The notes under the pieces were generated by a model that worked only from the letters and a program-made list of their open reading frames with translations, had not been told where the DNA came from and did no database searches. The translations under genes and the position numbers were made by a program. Below are positions 25,506 to 34,629 of a DNA stretch of 64,000 nucleotides, in pieces. Every line of letters begins with the position of its first letter. Position 1 is the stretch's first letter. This stretch comes from JBLHKS01 sp047620505 (GTDB lineage: Bacteria; Verrucomicrobiota; Verrucomicrobiia; Verrucomicrobiales; DEV007): assembly GCA_047620505.1 (NCBI GenBank), contig JBLHKS010000012.1:1-64000 (forward strand), written 5' to 3'.

Positions 25506-26269
25506 CTGTAAATGACTTTTACGAGCGTCAACCCGTCCGCCGGAGCCGCGAGGGGCGATTTTACCGCCCCGTTGGATTCGTTAGCGATCAGGCTTGCGAG
25601 TTCCGCGAGGCTGAGCCGGCCCTGTCCGGTTTTTACGATCGCGCCCACGATCAGCCTGACCATTTTGTAGTGAAATCCGTCGCCGGTGAAGACGAAACTC
25701 AAGTCCTCGCCGACCGCTTCGATCGTCGCAGAGAAAATCGTTCGATGCTTGTCTTCGGGGTTTGAATCCGGATCGCGCCGGTTCGCCGCGAAGGCCGCAA
25801 AATCGTGCCTGCCCTCGAACATCGCCAAAGCATCCGTCAGCAGCTGCTGATCAATTATTTTCCGAACATGCCAAGCCAGTCCAACCCGCAACGGCGGTAA
25901 AACCGGGCCGGTGAAAATCTCATAGCGATAGGTCTTTTCCCTCGCATCGAAACGGGCGTGAAAATCCGGCGAAGCGGCTTCGCAGCTCATCACTCGGATT
26001 GTGCGCGGCAGTTTCGTGTTCAGCGCACGGACCCAGGCATCGGAATCGAGGCTGAGTTCGGCTGGTGCGTCGAAATGCGCGACCTGACCGATTGCGTGAA
26101 CTCCGGAATCCGTTCGGCCCGAACCACGAATTGGGCCAATGTCAGGATGGATCAAACGCGCTGCAGCCAGGAGATGATCCTGGATCGTGTTTCCGCTCGG
26201 TTGACTCTGCCAGCCCTTAAACGGTCGACCGTCGTAGGCGATCGTGAGCTTGAAGCGATTCGCGTTCAT
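25502..26269 (-). CDS. truA: tRNA pseudouridine(38-40) synthase TruA
   Basis: 255 residues, normal family length. The catalytic Asp is in GSGRTDSGVHAIGQVAHF. Other conserved segments are LTIAYDGRPFKGWQSQP at the start, REKTYRYEIFTGP and FVFTGDGFHYKMVRLIVGAIV. It isomerises uridines 38-40 in the anticodon arm. Its start overlaps the ruvX stop by 4 bases, giving the unit manC-ruvX-truA. Exact palindrome copy at 25838-25849 (DQQLLTDA). Confidence 0.95.
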   Translation of the reverse strand: MNANRFKLTIAYDGRPFKGWQSQPSGNTIQDHLLAAARLIHPDIGPIRGSGRTDSGVHAIGQVAHFDAPAELSLDSDAWVRALNTKLPRTIRVMSCEAASPDFHARFDAREKTYRYEIFTGPVLPPLRVGLAWHVRKIIDQQLLTDALAMFEGRHDFAAFAANRRDPDSNPEDKHRTIFSATIEAVGEDLSFVFTGDGFHYKMVRLIVGAIVKTGQGRLSLAELASLIANESNGAVKSPLAAPADGLTLVKVIYS

Positions 26270-26730
26270 CCGAAGATTTCTTCGTCATCCGGGTCCGGCG
26301 GCAGCATCGCCATCCCCTGCTGAGAATCGAGGTAATCCTGAAGAATCACGACCGCCGCCGCCTGGTCGATCACCCCCCGCGTTTCCCGCGTCTTGTGGCC
26401 AGCTGCATTCAGAATTCCCTGGGCAGTCACCGTCGTGAGCCGCTCGTCGACTTCAACGATCCTGACATGCTCACCAACTTTGCTTTGGAGACTCGCCGCG
26501 AATTCGCGCACTTTTTCAACCGCCGCTCCCTCGCTTCCATCCATTTTCAGCGGCAGGCCGAGCACGATTGTCTCCACGGCGTGCTCGCTTACCAGTTCGA
26601 CGATACGCGGAATCGGCTCCGTCTTGCCGACGTGGATCGTCTCAAATGGATGAGCCAACATCGCCAGCTCATCGCTCAGCGCGATTCCGACGCGAGCGTC
26701 ACCGTGATCGATGGCGAGAATTCTGGGCAT
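26266..26730 (-). CDS. ruvX: Putative pre-16S rRNA nuclease / Holliday junction resolvase YqgF
   Basis: 154 residues. RNase H-like motifs are present: ILAIDHGDARVGIALSD at the N-terminus, IVLGLPLKMDGSEG, VEVDERLTTVTA and RGVIDQAAAVVILQDYLD with the last acidic residue. Known members process pre-16S rRNA and were first annotated as resolvases. It lies 6 bases downstream of manC and overlaps truA by 4 bases. Confidence 0.92.
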   Translation of the reverse strand: MPRILAIDHGDARVGIALSDELAMLAHPFETIHVGKTEPIPRIVELVSEHAVETIVLGLPLKMDGSEGAAVEKVREFAASLQSKVGEHVRIVEVDERLTTVTAQGILNAAGHKTRETRGVIDQAAAVVILQDYLDSQQGMAMLPPDPDDEEIFG

Positions 26731-26736
26731 GTCAGG

Positions 26737-27798
26737 CTACTTCAATTCCTCCGGCATGATGTCGACGAGTTTCTTGATTCCATCGGCGTCGTTGCGATTG
26801 GCGATCAGAATTGCGTCCTCAGTTTCAACCACAATCAGGTCGTTGACTCCGAGCAAGGCGATCCGCTTTCCACCGGCGTTGTAGACGATATTATTTGTGC
26901 TGTCGAGCTGAGTGACCAGGCCGCGTGTTGAGTTTTCCTGATCGTCCCGGTTCAGATATTTTGCGACCGAGGGCCAGCCGCCGACGTCGTCCCAATCGAA
27001 GGTGGCCTCGATGTTGAGAACGCTCGAAGCCTTCTCCATCAGCGCAAAATCGATCGAAATTTTCGGCAAGAGCTGGAATTCAGCCTCAATCGTTTCCTCC
27101 AGGTTGGTGCTGGTTTGAATCGAGTTAACGAAATTCGCAAGTTCGGGCGCGTGCTGCGAAAGTTCGCTCACAACCGTTGGGATCGACCAGAAAAACATCC
27201 CGGCGTTCCACGAAAAATTCCCCTTGGCCAGAAACTCGGCCGCCTGCTCCGAATCCGGCTTCTCGCGGAATTTTTCGACCTCGAAAACCGGGAGCGCGGA
27301 CGAGATTTCGGCCTGCTGCCCGCGTTCGATGTAGCCGTAACTCGGGCACGGCCAGGTCGGCTTGATTCCAACGGTAACGAGGCTCGTCGACTTCGACGCG
27401 ACCGCCAGCGCCGCCCCAACGACGTCGTGAAACGAGCCGGTGTCCTGAATCAGATGATCCGCTGGCAGCACCGCCATCGTGGCCTCCGGATTCCTCCGCG
27501 CAACCCACCCAGCTCCGAGCGCGACTGCCGGAGCCGTGTCGCGCTTGGCGGGCTCGGCCAGAATATTTTCGGCCGGAAGATCCACGATCTCGCGCAGACC
27601 GTCGAGCTGATCGGCGTTTGTCAGGATCAGGATATTTTCGCGTGGAATCAATCCGTCGAGCCGAGAAATCGTCTTTTCGATCAACGTTTCCTCATCAAAA
27701 AGCGCCAGCAGCTGCTTAGGCTTGCGATGTCGGCTCAGCGGCCAGAATCGAGCGCCGCTGCCGCCAGCGAGGATGAGAGCAAAGTGATTTTCCGCCAT
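26737..27798 (-). CDS. manC: Mannose-1-phosphate guanylyltransferase
   Basis: 353 residues, the short single-function form without the isomerase domain. The nucleotidyltransferase signature LILAGGSGARFWPLSRHRKPKQLL opens the protein. VLPADHLIQD, FREKPDSEQA, FSWNAGMFFW and the FDWDDVGGWPSVAKYL block are all typical. It makes GDP-mannose for exopolysaccharide or glycan synthesis. It heads the manC-ruvX-truA unit. Palindrome variant at 27706-27717. Confidence 0.93.
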   Translation of the reverse strand: MAENHFALILAGGSGARFWPLSRHRKPKQLLALFDEETLIEKTISRLDGLIPRENILILTNADQLDGLREIVDLPAENILAEPAKRDTAPAVALGAGWVARRNPEATMAVLPADHLIQDTGSFHDVVGAALAVASKSTSLVTVGIKPTWPCPSYGYIERGQQAEISSALPVFEVEKFREKPDSEQAAEFLAKGNFSWNAGMFFWSIPTVVSELSQHAPELANFVNSIQTSTNLEETIEAEFQLLPKISIDFALMEKASSVLNIEATFDWDDVGGWPSVAKYLNRDDQENSTRGLVTQLDSTNNIVYNAGGKRIALLGVNDLIVVETEDAILIANRNDADGIKKLVDIMPEELK

Positions 27799-27917
27799 GA
27801 TGCTGATCGATGACCGCGCATTGAATTCGACTCAAATCGTTTCTCCATTCGATTTTTCGACGACCGGCGCGATAGTCGTTTGAAACCACGAATCGAAGCA
27901 CAAAACACCCTCTGAAG

Positions 27918-28286
27918 ATGGAAGAATATCCGACACCGCCGCCGACCAACACTCCCGCTATTTCTGAAAAAACTTTGATCGGCGCTGCGCTCGTTGCAGC
28001 CCCTGCGGCGATCGGCTGCGGCATCGGCATTTTGCTTGGAAACGGCCTGAAGCGCGGCAGTCGCGAGGGCTTGGCGATGACACTTTTTGCGCTCGGCGCA
28101 GCTGCGGCCGTGCCAGCCGCGGTCGACTACATCAAGCGTATCGCGAATGCTCCGAAAACCCGACGCGGCAGCGATCGTCGCCTCTCCGCGATCCGCGACG
28201 GCGATGTCGCGTTCGAAGATGCTTTTGATTACGGAGCCGGTGCGGTGGTCGACGATCACTCGGATGAATTTCGGCAGGAAGCTTAG
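27918..28286 (+). CDS. Hypothetical membrane protein
   Basis: 122 residues, not recognised. Two hydrophobic helices (about 20-42 and 50-70, the second GLAMTLFALGAAAAVPAAVDY) are followed by a basic stretch (APKTRRGSDRRLS) and an acidic tail. The layout suggests a small inner-membrane protein with a cytoplasmic tail. It is 6 bases upstream of the L,D-transpeptidase gene and so is probably co-expressed with it. Confidence 0.6.
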   Translation: MEEYPTPPPTNTPAISEKTLIGAALVAAPAAIGCGIGILLGNGLKRGSREGLAMTLFALGAAAAVPAAVDYIKRIANAPKTRRGSDRRLSAIRDGDVAFEDAFDYGAGAVVDDHSDEFRQEA

Positions 28287-28292
28287 GCGCTC

Positions 28293-28769
28293 ATGCAATC
28301 CGCCGAACCCGCCAGCCGCAAAATCGAAGTCTCCGTCGCCCAGCAGCTGCTACGGCTTTACGAAGACGACCAGGTCCTCGGTGAATGGCCGGTTTCGACC
28401 TCGAAATTCGGCGAGGGCTACGAAGAGGGCAGCTACAAAACTCCGCTCGGGAAATTCAAGGTCGCTGAGGAATTCGGCGATGATCAGCCGATCGGGACGA
28501 TCTTCAAATCACGGCTTCCAATCGGCGTGCGCGACGACGGCGAGGACTCGACCTCGGACGATTTGATCCTTTCGCGAATCCTCTGGCTTGAGGGGCTCGA
28601 CGACGACAACGCGAACACGAAAGATCGCTACATTTATATTCACGGCACGAATCACGAACACGATATCGGCAAACCTGCCAGCATCGGTTGCGTTCGGATG
28701 AAGAATGCTGACGTGGTCTCACTTTACGAGAAAGTGACCGTAGGGACGTTGGTCGAAATCGTGGCTTGA
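28293..28769 (+). CDS. L,D-transpeptidase (YkuD domain)
   Basis: 158 residues, no signal peptide visible. The catalytic motif is IYIHGTNHEHDIGKPASIGCVRM, with the HGTN His, the S-x-GC Cys and the following Arg. Upstream, FGEGYEEGSYKTPLGKFKV is typical of YkuD domains. These enzymes make 3-3 cross-links in peptidoglycan or attach proteins to it. The lack of an export signal is odd for a periplasmic enzyme; it might use the upstream membrane protein or an alternative start. Palindrome variant at 28341-28352 (AQQLLRL). Confidence 0.88.
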   Translation: MQSAEPASRKIEVSVAQQLLRLYEDDQVLGEWPVSTSKFGEGYEEGSYKTPLGKFKVAEEFGDDQPIGTIFKSRLPIGVRDDGEDSTSDDLILSRILWLEGLDDDNANTKDRYIYIHGTNHEHDIGKPASIGCVRMKNADVVSLYEKVTVGTLVEIVA

Positions 28770-28776
28770 GCGGCGT

Positions 28777-29649
28777 TTAATCGCGATCTTGCTCGCGACG
28801 TTGCTTGCGCTGAATCGATCTCTTTTCGAGAAACTCCTTCAGCGTCGTCCCAGCGGATTGCGTCGCTCGGCGCGCCTTTCGCATGATCCCGGCCTTAAAC
28901 TTGTCGACGCCCATTGCGTTCTGATTCGTCAGCATCGCCCGAAACGCCTCTTCGACGGTTTTCGGGCGCTCCCCGATTTCAAGGTGAACGCCATAACCGA
29001 TTTCCCTCGGACAATGCGCATCCGAACCAACCGCGACAAAATCCAACTCCAGGTCGCTGGCGAATCCTTCGTCGAGCTGCTGCGTCAGAATCATTTTCTC
29101 CTGCGTTTTGGGAAACATTTTTGGGCCGAGCCAATTGGTAAAACTCAGCGTATCGGCGAACGCGTTGTTGCTCGTTTCGATCGCTCCGAGCCGCGACGCA
29201 AGCGCGCGTGACCCGTCGCGCCCGAAGTGCTTGATCACACCGGTTTGCCCAGCCGTGTAGGGATGCGGAATGAAGCCGCTCGCGTCTTTGGAATCGACCA
29301 CGTGATCGATCACCGCGTCGAGCGAAGTGCTGTAAGGCTCGAGGCATTCGCCAAGATGCGTGTCCTCGTACCACGACGGACAATGGCCGAAAACGACGAT
29401 GTCGATCCCTTCCGAAGTCAGGATTTCGACGCCTGGCAGCAGAGTCGTCCGCGCGTCTTCAGGTCTGGAATCGATCATCCGATGGTAGGATTCCGCCGGG
29501 CGCTTCCAGCAATGCTCGGAGCAGATCACGATGTCGAGTTCAGCCTTCTCGAACGCATTCCAGATTCGTCCGCTCCGACGTCCAATCCGTCGAGATCGGA
29601 AATTGAAGTTCGGGTGAAAGTGGTAGTCGACGAAGAGATGCTCGGACAC
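28777..29649 (-). CDS. PHP-domain metal-dependent phosphoesterase-like protein
   Basis: 290 residues from a GTG at 29647-29649; the frame stays open upstream but that part overlaps the Smr gene and has no homologous look. The start was chosen because VDYHFHPNFNFRSRR, the first PHP metal motif (H-x-H), follows at once. Other metal ligands are in VICSEHCWKRP, LLPGVEILTSEGIDIVVFGH, SGFIPHPYTAG and VAVGSDAHCPREIG. The family hydrolyses phosphoesters; the substrate is unknown. It is divergent from the Smr gene with 46 bases between starts. The C-terminus is strongly basic. Confidence 0.75.
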   Translation of the reverse strand: MSEHLFVDYHFHPNFNFRSRRIGRRSGRIWNAFEKAELDIVICSEHCWKRPAESYHRMIDSRPEDARTTLLPGVEILTSEGIDIVVFGHCPSWYEDTHLGECLEPYSTSLDAVIDHVVDSKDASGFIPHPYTAGQTGVIKHFGRDGSRALASRLGAIETSNNAFADTLSFTNWLGPKMFPKTQEKMILTQQLDEGFASDLELDFVAVGSDAHCPREIGYGVHLEIGERPKTVEEAFRAMLTNQNAMGVDKFKAGIMRKARRATQSAGTTLKEFLEKRSIQRKQRREQDRD

Positions 29650-29695
29650 GGAAAAATATTTAGCCCAAAGCCTGGATTGAGGCAATGTCCATATT

Positions 29696-30007
29696 GTGAG
29701 CGCGAGCGATGATTTTGAGATCCCGGACGACGCGGTCGAGATCCCGATCACCTCGGAAATCGATCTCCATACCTTTCGGCCAAAAGAAATTGGCTCGCTG
29801 CTTCCTGAATATTTTCGCGAGTGCCGAATGCGCGGGCTGTTCGAAATTCGGGTCGTCCACGGCAAAGGAACCGGCACGCTGCGCGAAGGCGTCCGGCGAA
29901 TTCTGGAGCGCGAGCCGGGCGTGATTTCGTGGCGGAGTGGAAATGAAACCGAAGGCAGCTGGGGTGCGACGATGGTCCGCCTGGCACCGATGAAAGACGA
30001 ATTATGA
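29696..30007 (+). CDS. Smr (small MutS-related) domain protein
   Basis: 103 residues from a GTG start. The Smr signature is present: ITSEIDLHTFRPKEIGSLLPEYF (LDLH-type motif) and IRVVHGKGTGTLREGVRRIL (HGKGxG motif). Smr domains have DNA or RNA nicking activity. It overlaps the downstream sulfatase start by 4 bases (ATGA), so the two are translationally coupled although unrelated in role. Confidence 0.85.
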   Translation: MSASDDFEIPDDAVEIPITSEIDLHTFRPKEIGSLLPEYFRECRMRGLFEIRVVHGKGTGTLREGVRRILEREPGVISWRSGNETEGSWGATMVRLAPMKDEL

Positions 30008-31581
30008 AGAACCTGTTTTCGATACTCATCGCGTTCGCGCTCACTTCAGCAGCTGCTGGAGCGGATCGCCCTAACATTGTCCTCATCATGGTCGATGACA
30101 TGGGCTGGTCCGACGTCGGTTGTTACGGCGGCGAGATCCGAACGCCGAACATCGATTCGCTCGCCGACGACGGCATGCGGTTCACGAGATTTTACAACAA
30201 CGCGGTTTGCGGTGCGACGCGGGCCTCGCTTTTGACCGGGCTTTACTGCCAGCAAACCGGGCATGCTGGCAATCGCTGGAATGAGCCGAAGGATTTTTCG
30301 AAGTGCGTGCTGATTTCGGAAGTCATGCAGGCGGGCGGCTACCACACGGCGATGGTCGGCAAGTGGCAGGGGCGCGATCTCGCGGTCGAGCGCGGGTTCG
30401 ACCGATTTTTCGGGCCGAATTGTCAGGGCAAAATCAGTTACTGGAATCCAGTGGTCGCGAACGATTTTTATCTCGATGATCAGCCTTGGGAGTTTCCGGA
30501 GTCCGGCTTTTTCATGACGGAGGCCTTCAATGATCACGCCGTCGACTTTCTCAAGTCAGCAGCTGCTGGTGCCGATGAGAAGCCGTTTTTTCTCTACGCG
30601 GGCTACATCGCGCCTCACTGGCCGCTGCACGCGCTCGAGGCTGACATCGCCGGTTACCGCGAGCAGTACCTCGACGCTGGCTGGGACGAGTGGCGGGAAC
30701 GTCGGCTGGAACGTCAGCGCGAACAAAGGTTGATCCCGGCGAACTGGGAACCCGGACCTAAGCCGAAAACTCACAGTTGGGCCGAGGATACTGATAAGAA
30801 GTGGCAAGCAGAGAGGATGGCCGTTTACGCTGCCCAGATTTCGGCGGTCGATCGCGGTGTCGGGCGAATGCTTGAGGTCTTGAACGAGGCCGGAGTCGCC
30901 GAAAACACGCTCGTCTTGTTTCTCTCCGACAACGGCGCAGCGCCTGACGGAGGCCTCCGTCCGAGCGAAAGCGGTTTCGGTTTCAACCGCGACGACAAGC
31001 AGAAAAACTGGCGAAAGGACGGTGGGCTGATTAAAGGTGGTAGCGGCCCGGATCACATGCCTGGGCCGGCGGACACGTTCGCGGGTTACGGAATTGCCTG
31101 GGCGACAACGAGCAACACGCCTTTTCGAGACCACAAGCAATCGGCTTACGAAGGCGGAATCCGCACACCGCTCATCGCACGCTGGCCGGCGGCGATTCAG
31201 AAGGGCGGCGGTCTCACGAATCAAGCCGGGCACGTGATCGACGTGATGGCGACCTGCCTCGATGTCGCCGGGCTCGACTACCCGAAAGAGTTCGCTGGAC
31301 GTCGTCCCCTGCCAATGGAAGGCCTGAGCCTCGCGCCGATTTTTCGTGGCGAAGAGCGCCCAGGCCACGAGGCAATCGGCTGGAACTGCAGTCGTGGCCA
31401 GGCACTGAGCCAGGGGAAATGGAAACTTGTCAGGCCCGCTCCGAACAAGTCCTGGGAGCTTTACGACCTCGAAGCAGACGGCGGTGAAACCAACGACCTC
31501 GCTGAGGCTCAGACTGATCGCGCTCAGAAGATGGCAGCCGATTGGGAAATCTGGCGCAAACGCGTTGGAGCCCGAAACTAA
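30004..31581 (+). CDS. Secreted sulfatase (arylsulfatase)
   Basis: 525 residues with a signal peptide (MKNLFSILIAFALTSAAAGA). The N-terminal RPNIVLIMVDDMGWSDVGCYGG is typical. The formylglycine motif is CGATRASLLTG, with Ala in place of the usual Pro (C-x-A-x-R), a form allowed in the family. LFLSDNGAAPDGG supplies metal-site residues; HKQSAYEGGIRTPLIARWP is the C-terminal signature. Exported; hydrolyses sulfate esters. Exact palindrome copies at 30047-30058 (in the signal peptide, SAAAG) and 30557-30568. Overlaps the convergent TIM-barrel gene by 4 bases. Confidence 0.92.
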   Translation: MKNLFSILIAFALTSAAAGADRPNIVLIMVDDMGWSDVGCYGGEIRTPNIDSLADDGMRFTRFYNNAVCGATRASLLTGLYCQQTGHAGNRWNEPKDFSKCVLISEVMQAGGYHTAMVGKWQGRDLAVERGFDRFFGPNCQGKISYWNPVVANDFYLDDQPWEFPESGFFMTEAFNDHAVDFLKSAAAGADEKPFFLYAGYIAPHWPLHALEADIAGYREQYLDAGWDEWRERRLERQREQRLIPANWEPGPKPKTHSWAEDTDKKWQAERMAVYAAQISAVDRGVGRMLEVLNEAGVAENTLVLFLSDNGAAPDGGLRPSESGFGFNRDDKQKNWRKDGGLIKGGSGPDHMPGPADTFAGYGIAWATTSNTPFRDHKQSAYEGGIRTPLIARWPAAIQKGGGLTNQAGHVIDVMATCLDVAGLDYPKEFAGRRPLPMEGLSLAPIFRGEERPGHEAIGWNCSRGQALSQGKWKLVRPAPNKSWELYDLEADGGETNDLAEAQTDRAQKMAADWEIWRKRVGARN

Positions 31582-32459
31582 GCCGTCGCGTCTTTTATCC
31601 AAGCGCGAAGTTGGTCGCCTACCGATCCGATATTCTTCAGCAGCTGCTGGAAATCCGCGTGTCCGTGTTCGATGCACCACGGCCCTCGGAATCCGGCTTT
31701 CCAGCCTATTTCGAAACAACGCTCCAAGTCGTAAGCCGCGTGCTGGCCGTCCGCTCCGAGTGTCTTTGCCTTGAAATCGCAAGTCGCCGCCAGCGGAAAC
31801 GTTTTCTCCAAACCCGGATACCGAATCTCATTCGAATTCCAGTTTCCAGTGTCAGGCGACGCCGGGAGATCGCGATCCACCGCTTCAATCAAGCTGACCA
31901 CAGAGTTGGGATCGGCCTGCATCCACCCGAAATTTTCCACCAGGATCTCAACCTCTTTCTCCCCACCATAGTCAGCCAACTCGCGAAACGACTCCACCAG
32001 CAAGCTCATTTCTGGCTTCTCCGGTGTTGGAAGCGGCCTCGCCCAGCGCATTCCCATTCGCGCCGCAGCGTCGATCGATTTCTTGTAAACCTCGACCGCG
32101 TGCTTCCGGGCCTCGGGATCAGCGCTGCCCGGATCGATTCCGCGCTGGTTCATTTTGAGGTTTGTCAGGACGCAACCGGCCGACTCCGCAGCTTCACGAA
32201 ACGGATCGACGACCGCTGGCTCCAGGGACGTAAAATTCATCGTGTTCATGTCGACGACGCGCATGTCGAGTTCGTCGCGCGCGACCTTCGGGATGTCGTT
32301 GAGTTTCAGCGCCCCCTTCTTTTGATGGGATCCGAAGACGGCCGCCACGATTCCGACTTCGCCGGCGAGGGGATTTTCGTCAGCAGCTGCTGGAAGCCGA
32401 CTCGCGGCCATCGCCGACCCTGACAATGCCAAAAACCGCCTGCGCGTTGAGGAATTCAT
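31578..32459 (-). CDS. Tat-exported sugar phosphate isomerase/epimerase-like TIM barrel
   Basis: 293 residues. The N-terminus STRRRFLALSGSAMAASRLPAAA is a twin-arginine signal (RRRFLAL). The rest is an AP-endonuclease-2-like TIM barrel: beta strands with LVESFRELADYGGEKEVEILVENFGWM (metal Glu region), SPDTGNWNSNEI, ATCDFKAKTL and PWCIEHGHADF. These secreted barrels are common in Planctomycetota and Verrucomicrobiota; the substrate is probably a sugar but unknown. Two exact palindrome copies lie inside: 31638-31649 (FQQLLKN) and 32381-32392 (PAAAD, within the Tat signal region). Confidence 0.85.
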   Translation of the reverse strand: MNSSTRRRFLALSGSAMAASRLPAAADENPLAGEVGIVAAVFGSHQKKGALKLNDIPKVARDELDMRVVDMNTMNFTSLEPAVVDPFREAAESAGCVLTNLKMNQRGIDPGSADPEARKHAVEVYKKSIDAAARMGMRWARPLPTPEKPEMSLLVESFRELADYGGEKEVEILVENFGWMQADPNSVVSLIEAVDRDLPASPDTGNWNSNEIRYPGLEKTFPLAATCDFKAKTLGADGQHAAYDLERCFEIGWKAGFRGPWCIEHGHADFQQLLKNIGSVGDQLRAWIKDATA

Positions 32460-32540
32460 CTTTCCTGCTCGCGCAAATCAAGCGCTGCCGCAAACAAGAT
32501 CGGCATTGAACCTTTCTGCCGTTCGTCCAAATTTCACGAC

Positions 32541-32993
32541 ATGAGGAACCGCGTATTTACCGTGCTCAACTTGATCTTCGTCCCGCTTTTCGCGGTGTTT
32601 TCCTGGTTTCAAATCAACGACACCGACAAGGCGATCTACGAAAACGCCAGCCTGTTCGACGCTTGGAGCTGGGTCGTTTTTTATGGACTGATCGCAGTCA
32701 GCTTCGGTCTTGCCGTGGCGAAGATTCGGCCCTGGCCGCTCTATCTGTTGATGATCGGATTCTGCGTTTACGAGCTGATCGACACCGGCCCCGGGCTCTA
32801 CAGGAATCTCTTTGGCGACGAGGAATTCACGATGATGCAGAACAGCATGAGCGCCGAGGATCCAAGGGTAGAACTTTCCCGCGAGTTTTTTGGGGCCGTG
32901 ATCGCGCTCGTTGCGATCGGATTTCTCTGGCTGCAGCGCCGTTTTACTTCGAAGGAAGATCCCAAACCGTCTCAGCCTCAGCCTGCGGATTGA
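32541..32993 (+). CDS. TMEM220-like transmembrane protein
   Basis: 150 residues with four predicted helices (about 5-22, 42-60, 65-85 and 115-133). FSWFQINDTDKAIYENASLFDAWSWVVFYG matches the TMEM220 family's W-x-Q-x-N-D motif near the first helix. The function of the family is unknown. Its 3' end overlaps the convergent cyclase gene by 50 bases, the longest tail-to-tail overlap in the window. Confidence 0.75.
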   Translation: MRNRVFTVLNLIFVPLFAVFSWFQINDTDKAIYENASLFDAWSWVVFYGLIAVSFGLAVAKIRPWPLYLLMIGFCVYELIDTGPGLYRNLFGDEEFTMMQNSMSAEDPRVELSREFFGAVIALVAIGFLWLQRRFTSKEDPKPSQPQPAD

Positions 32994-34629
32994 GCATCGC
33001 GTTAACGACTCGCGACATCAGCAAAAGCGACGGGCCGTCTTCCGGTTGCTTCACGAGAAGATCGCCCAGAATCGCGGAAGCCTTCTGGTTTTCTCCGTTT
33101 TCGAAATGAGTTAATGCCTGTTCGTATCGATCTCGCAATTTTTTGGCTCGCGCGCTAGAAACAGCCGTGACCTCGTTCAGTTCAATCGGCGTAACGATGT
33201 TCTTCACCCGCACCCTGCAGAGCCGACGAAGCGCGCCTCGTCCCCAATCTGTGCCGAGCAGTTTTCGTGTTTTTCCGGTAACCATCAAGTTTACTCGAAA
33301 CCGGCTCGTCGCGCTCTGAACTCGGCTAGCGACGTTGACCACATTTCCGAGCGGCCCGTACTTGAAACGCCGAGTTGATCCGATGTTTCCGACCAACGCT
33401 TTCCCTGAGCTGATCCCGATCCCAACCGCCGTCTTCGCATTGATTTCCGGCTCCCAGTGATCGCTGATTTTCGCGATCCGCCGAAGCATGTCGAGTCCGG
33501 CGTCACAGGCCCGTTGGGCATGATCCTTGATCTCTTCCGGCGCACCCCACATTGCCAGAATTTCGTCGCCAGCGTAGTCGACCAACACGCCTCCGTGCCG
33601 AATCACACAAGTGGACAACTCCTCCATGACAGCCCGTAGCCACTCGAGCGTTTTCTCGGGCCCGAGCCGCTCGCTGATCGTGCTGAATTGCCGAATGTCG
33701 GCGAAAAGTACGCTTACCTCGGCGTGTTTCCCGGCCGTATCGCGAAGATACGGCTTGCGAGCGAATTCTCTCGCCAAGGCCAACGGAAAATGCTGAGCGA
33801 ACTCACGCTCACGCAGACGCTTCTTTTCCATGCACGAATTAACCCGCGCGCGAAGCAGTTCGATTTCGACCGGCTTGGTGATAAAATCTTCAGCCCCATT
33901 TTCCAGGCAGCGGACCGCATCTTCGACTCCGCGGCGGCCGGTAACCACGATCACGGGCGTGTGCGCGAGGTCGCCGCTAGCCTTCATTTCGCTGAGCACC
34001 TCGAACCCGCTTTTCTTCGGCAAACCAAGGTCTAACAAAACCAGATCGTAGTCGCCTGCCCTCGCCTTTTCCAAGGCCTCTTCACCGTCCACGGCAAGCG
34101 AAACATCGTGCCCGTGGCTGGTTAACACCTCGGTCAGGAACTCCCGATTCTGCTCTTCATCCTCGGCCAAGAGAATTTTCGCGGTGTCAGGCAAAGCGCG
34201 CGCTTGAATCTCGCCCTCGCCGGATTCAAGCGGCTGAATCATCGCGCCAGCCGCAGCGCCATAGCTATCGATCGCGTAAAGGCTGCGTTGAATCGCGGCG
34301 CGCAGTTCAGCAGCTGCTGGTGCCGTTTTTTCGCCAGCGATCTTTCGCTGAAGCAGCTGGCAGGGGCCGTAGAGGTGGTTCAGCCGATTGCGAATCTCGT
34401 GCCGTGTGTCCTGAAAAGTTTCCTCATCAAAATCAGCCGAATCCTTCGTGAATCCTTGATCGAGAAGCTCGGTGAATGCGAATTTTACGAGCTCTCCATG
34501 GGCCGCAGTGACTTTGTCGACGTACTTCGCGGCTGGGTTGCCTTTCAACATCGGAACCAACGCGTCTGCGCGCTTGCGGATGTCCGCGAGGCTTTGGAGA
34601 AAGTGTCCTTTGCCGCCGTTGACACTCAT
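32944..34629 (-). CDS. Response regulator - class III adenylate/guanylate cyclase
   Basis: 561 residues. An N-terminal helical region contains DTRHEIRNRLNHLYGPC (His77), which looks like the H-box of a histidine phosphotransfer domain, without a kinase ATPase part. A receiver domain follows (about 149-265; AKILLAEDEEQN, phospho-acceptor D200 in LVLLDLGLP, T230 and K252). The cyclase domain spans about 300-480 with metal Asp residues D311 (FADIRQFS) and D355 (DYAGDEILAMWG), then VGIGISSGKALVGNIG. The tail may be TPR-like. It is the last gene of a coupled run (4-base overlap with the response regulator). It should convert phosphorylation into a cyclic nucleotide signal. Exact palindrome copy at 34308-34319 (PAAAE). 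Confidence 0.88.
   Translation of the reverse strand: MSVNGGKGHFLQSLADIRKRADALVPMLKGNPAAKYVDKVTAAHGELVKFAFTELLDQGFTKDSADFDEETFQDTRHEIRNRLNHLYGPCQLLQRKIAGEKTAPAAAELRAAIQRSLYAIDSYGAAAGAMIQPLESGEGEIQARALPDTAKILLAEDEEQNREFLTEVLTSHGHDVSLAVDGEEALEKARAGDYDLVLLDLGLPKKSGFEVLSEMKASGDLAHTPVIVVTGRRGVEDAVRCLENGAEDFITKPVEIELLRARVNSCMEKKRLREREFAQHFPLALAREFARKPYLRDTAGKHAEVSVLFADIRQFSTISERLGPEKTLEWLRAVMEELSTCVIRHGGVLVDYAGDEILAMWGAPEEIKDHAQRACDAGLDMLRRIAKISDHWEPEINAKTAVGIGISSGKALVGNIGSTRRFKYGPLGNVVNVASRVQSATSRFRVNLMVTGKTRKLLGTDWGRGALRRLCRVRVKNIVTPIELNEVTAVSSARAKKLRDRYEQALTHFENGENQKASAILGDLLVKQPEDGPSLLLMSRVVNAMLNPQAEAETVWDLPSK

Noticed and set aside
30556..31782. A 408-codon minus-strand frame across the sulfatase gene
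   Set aside because: The plus strand encodes a complete sulfatase; the opposite translation has no recognisable domain.
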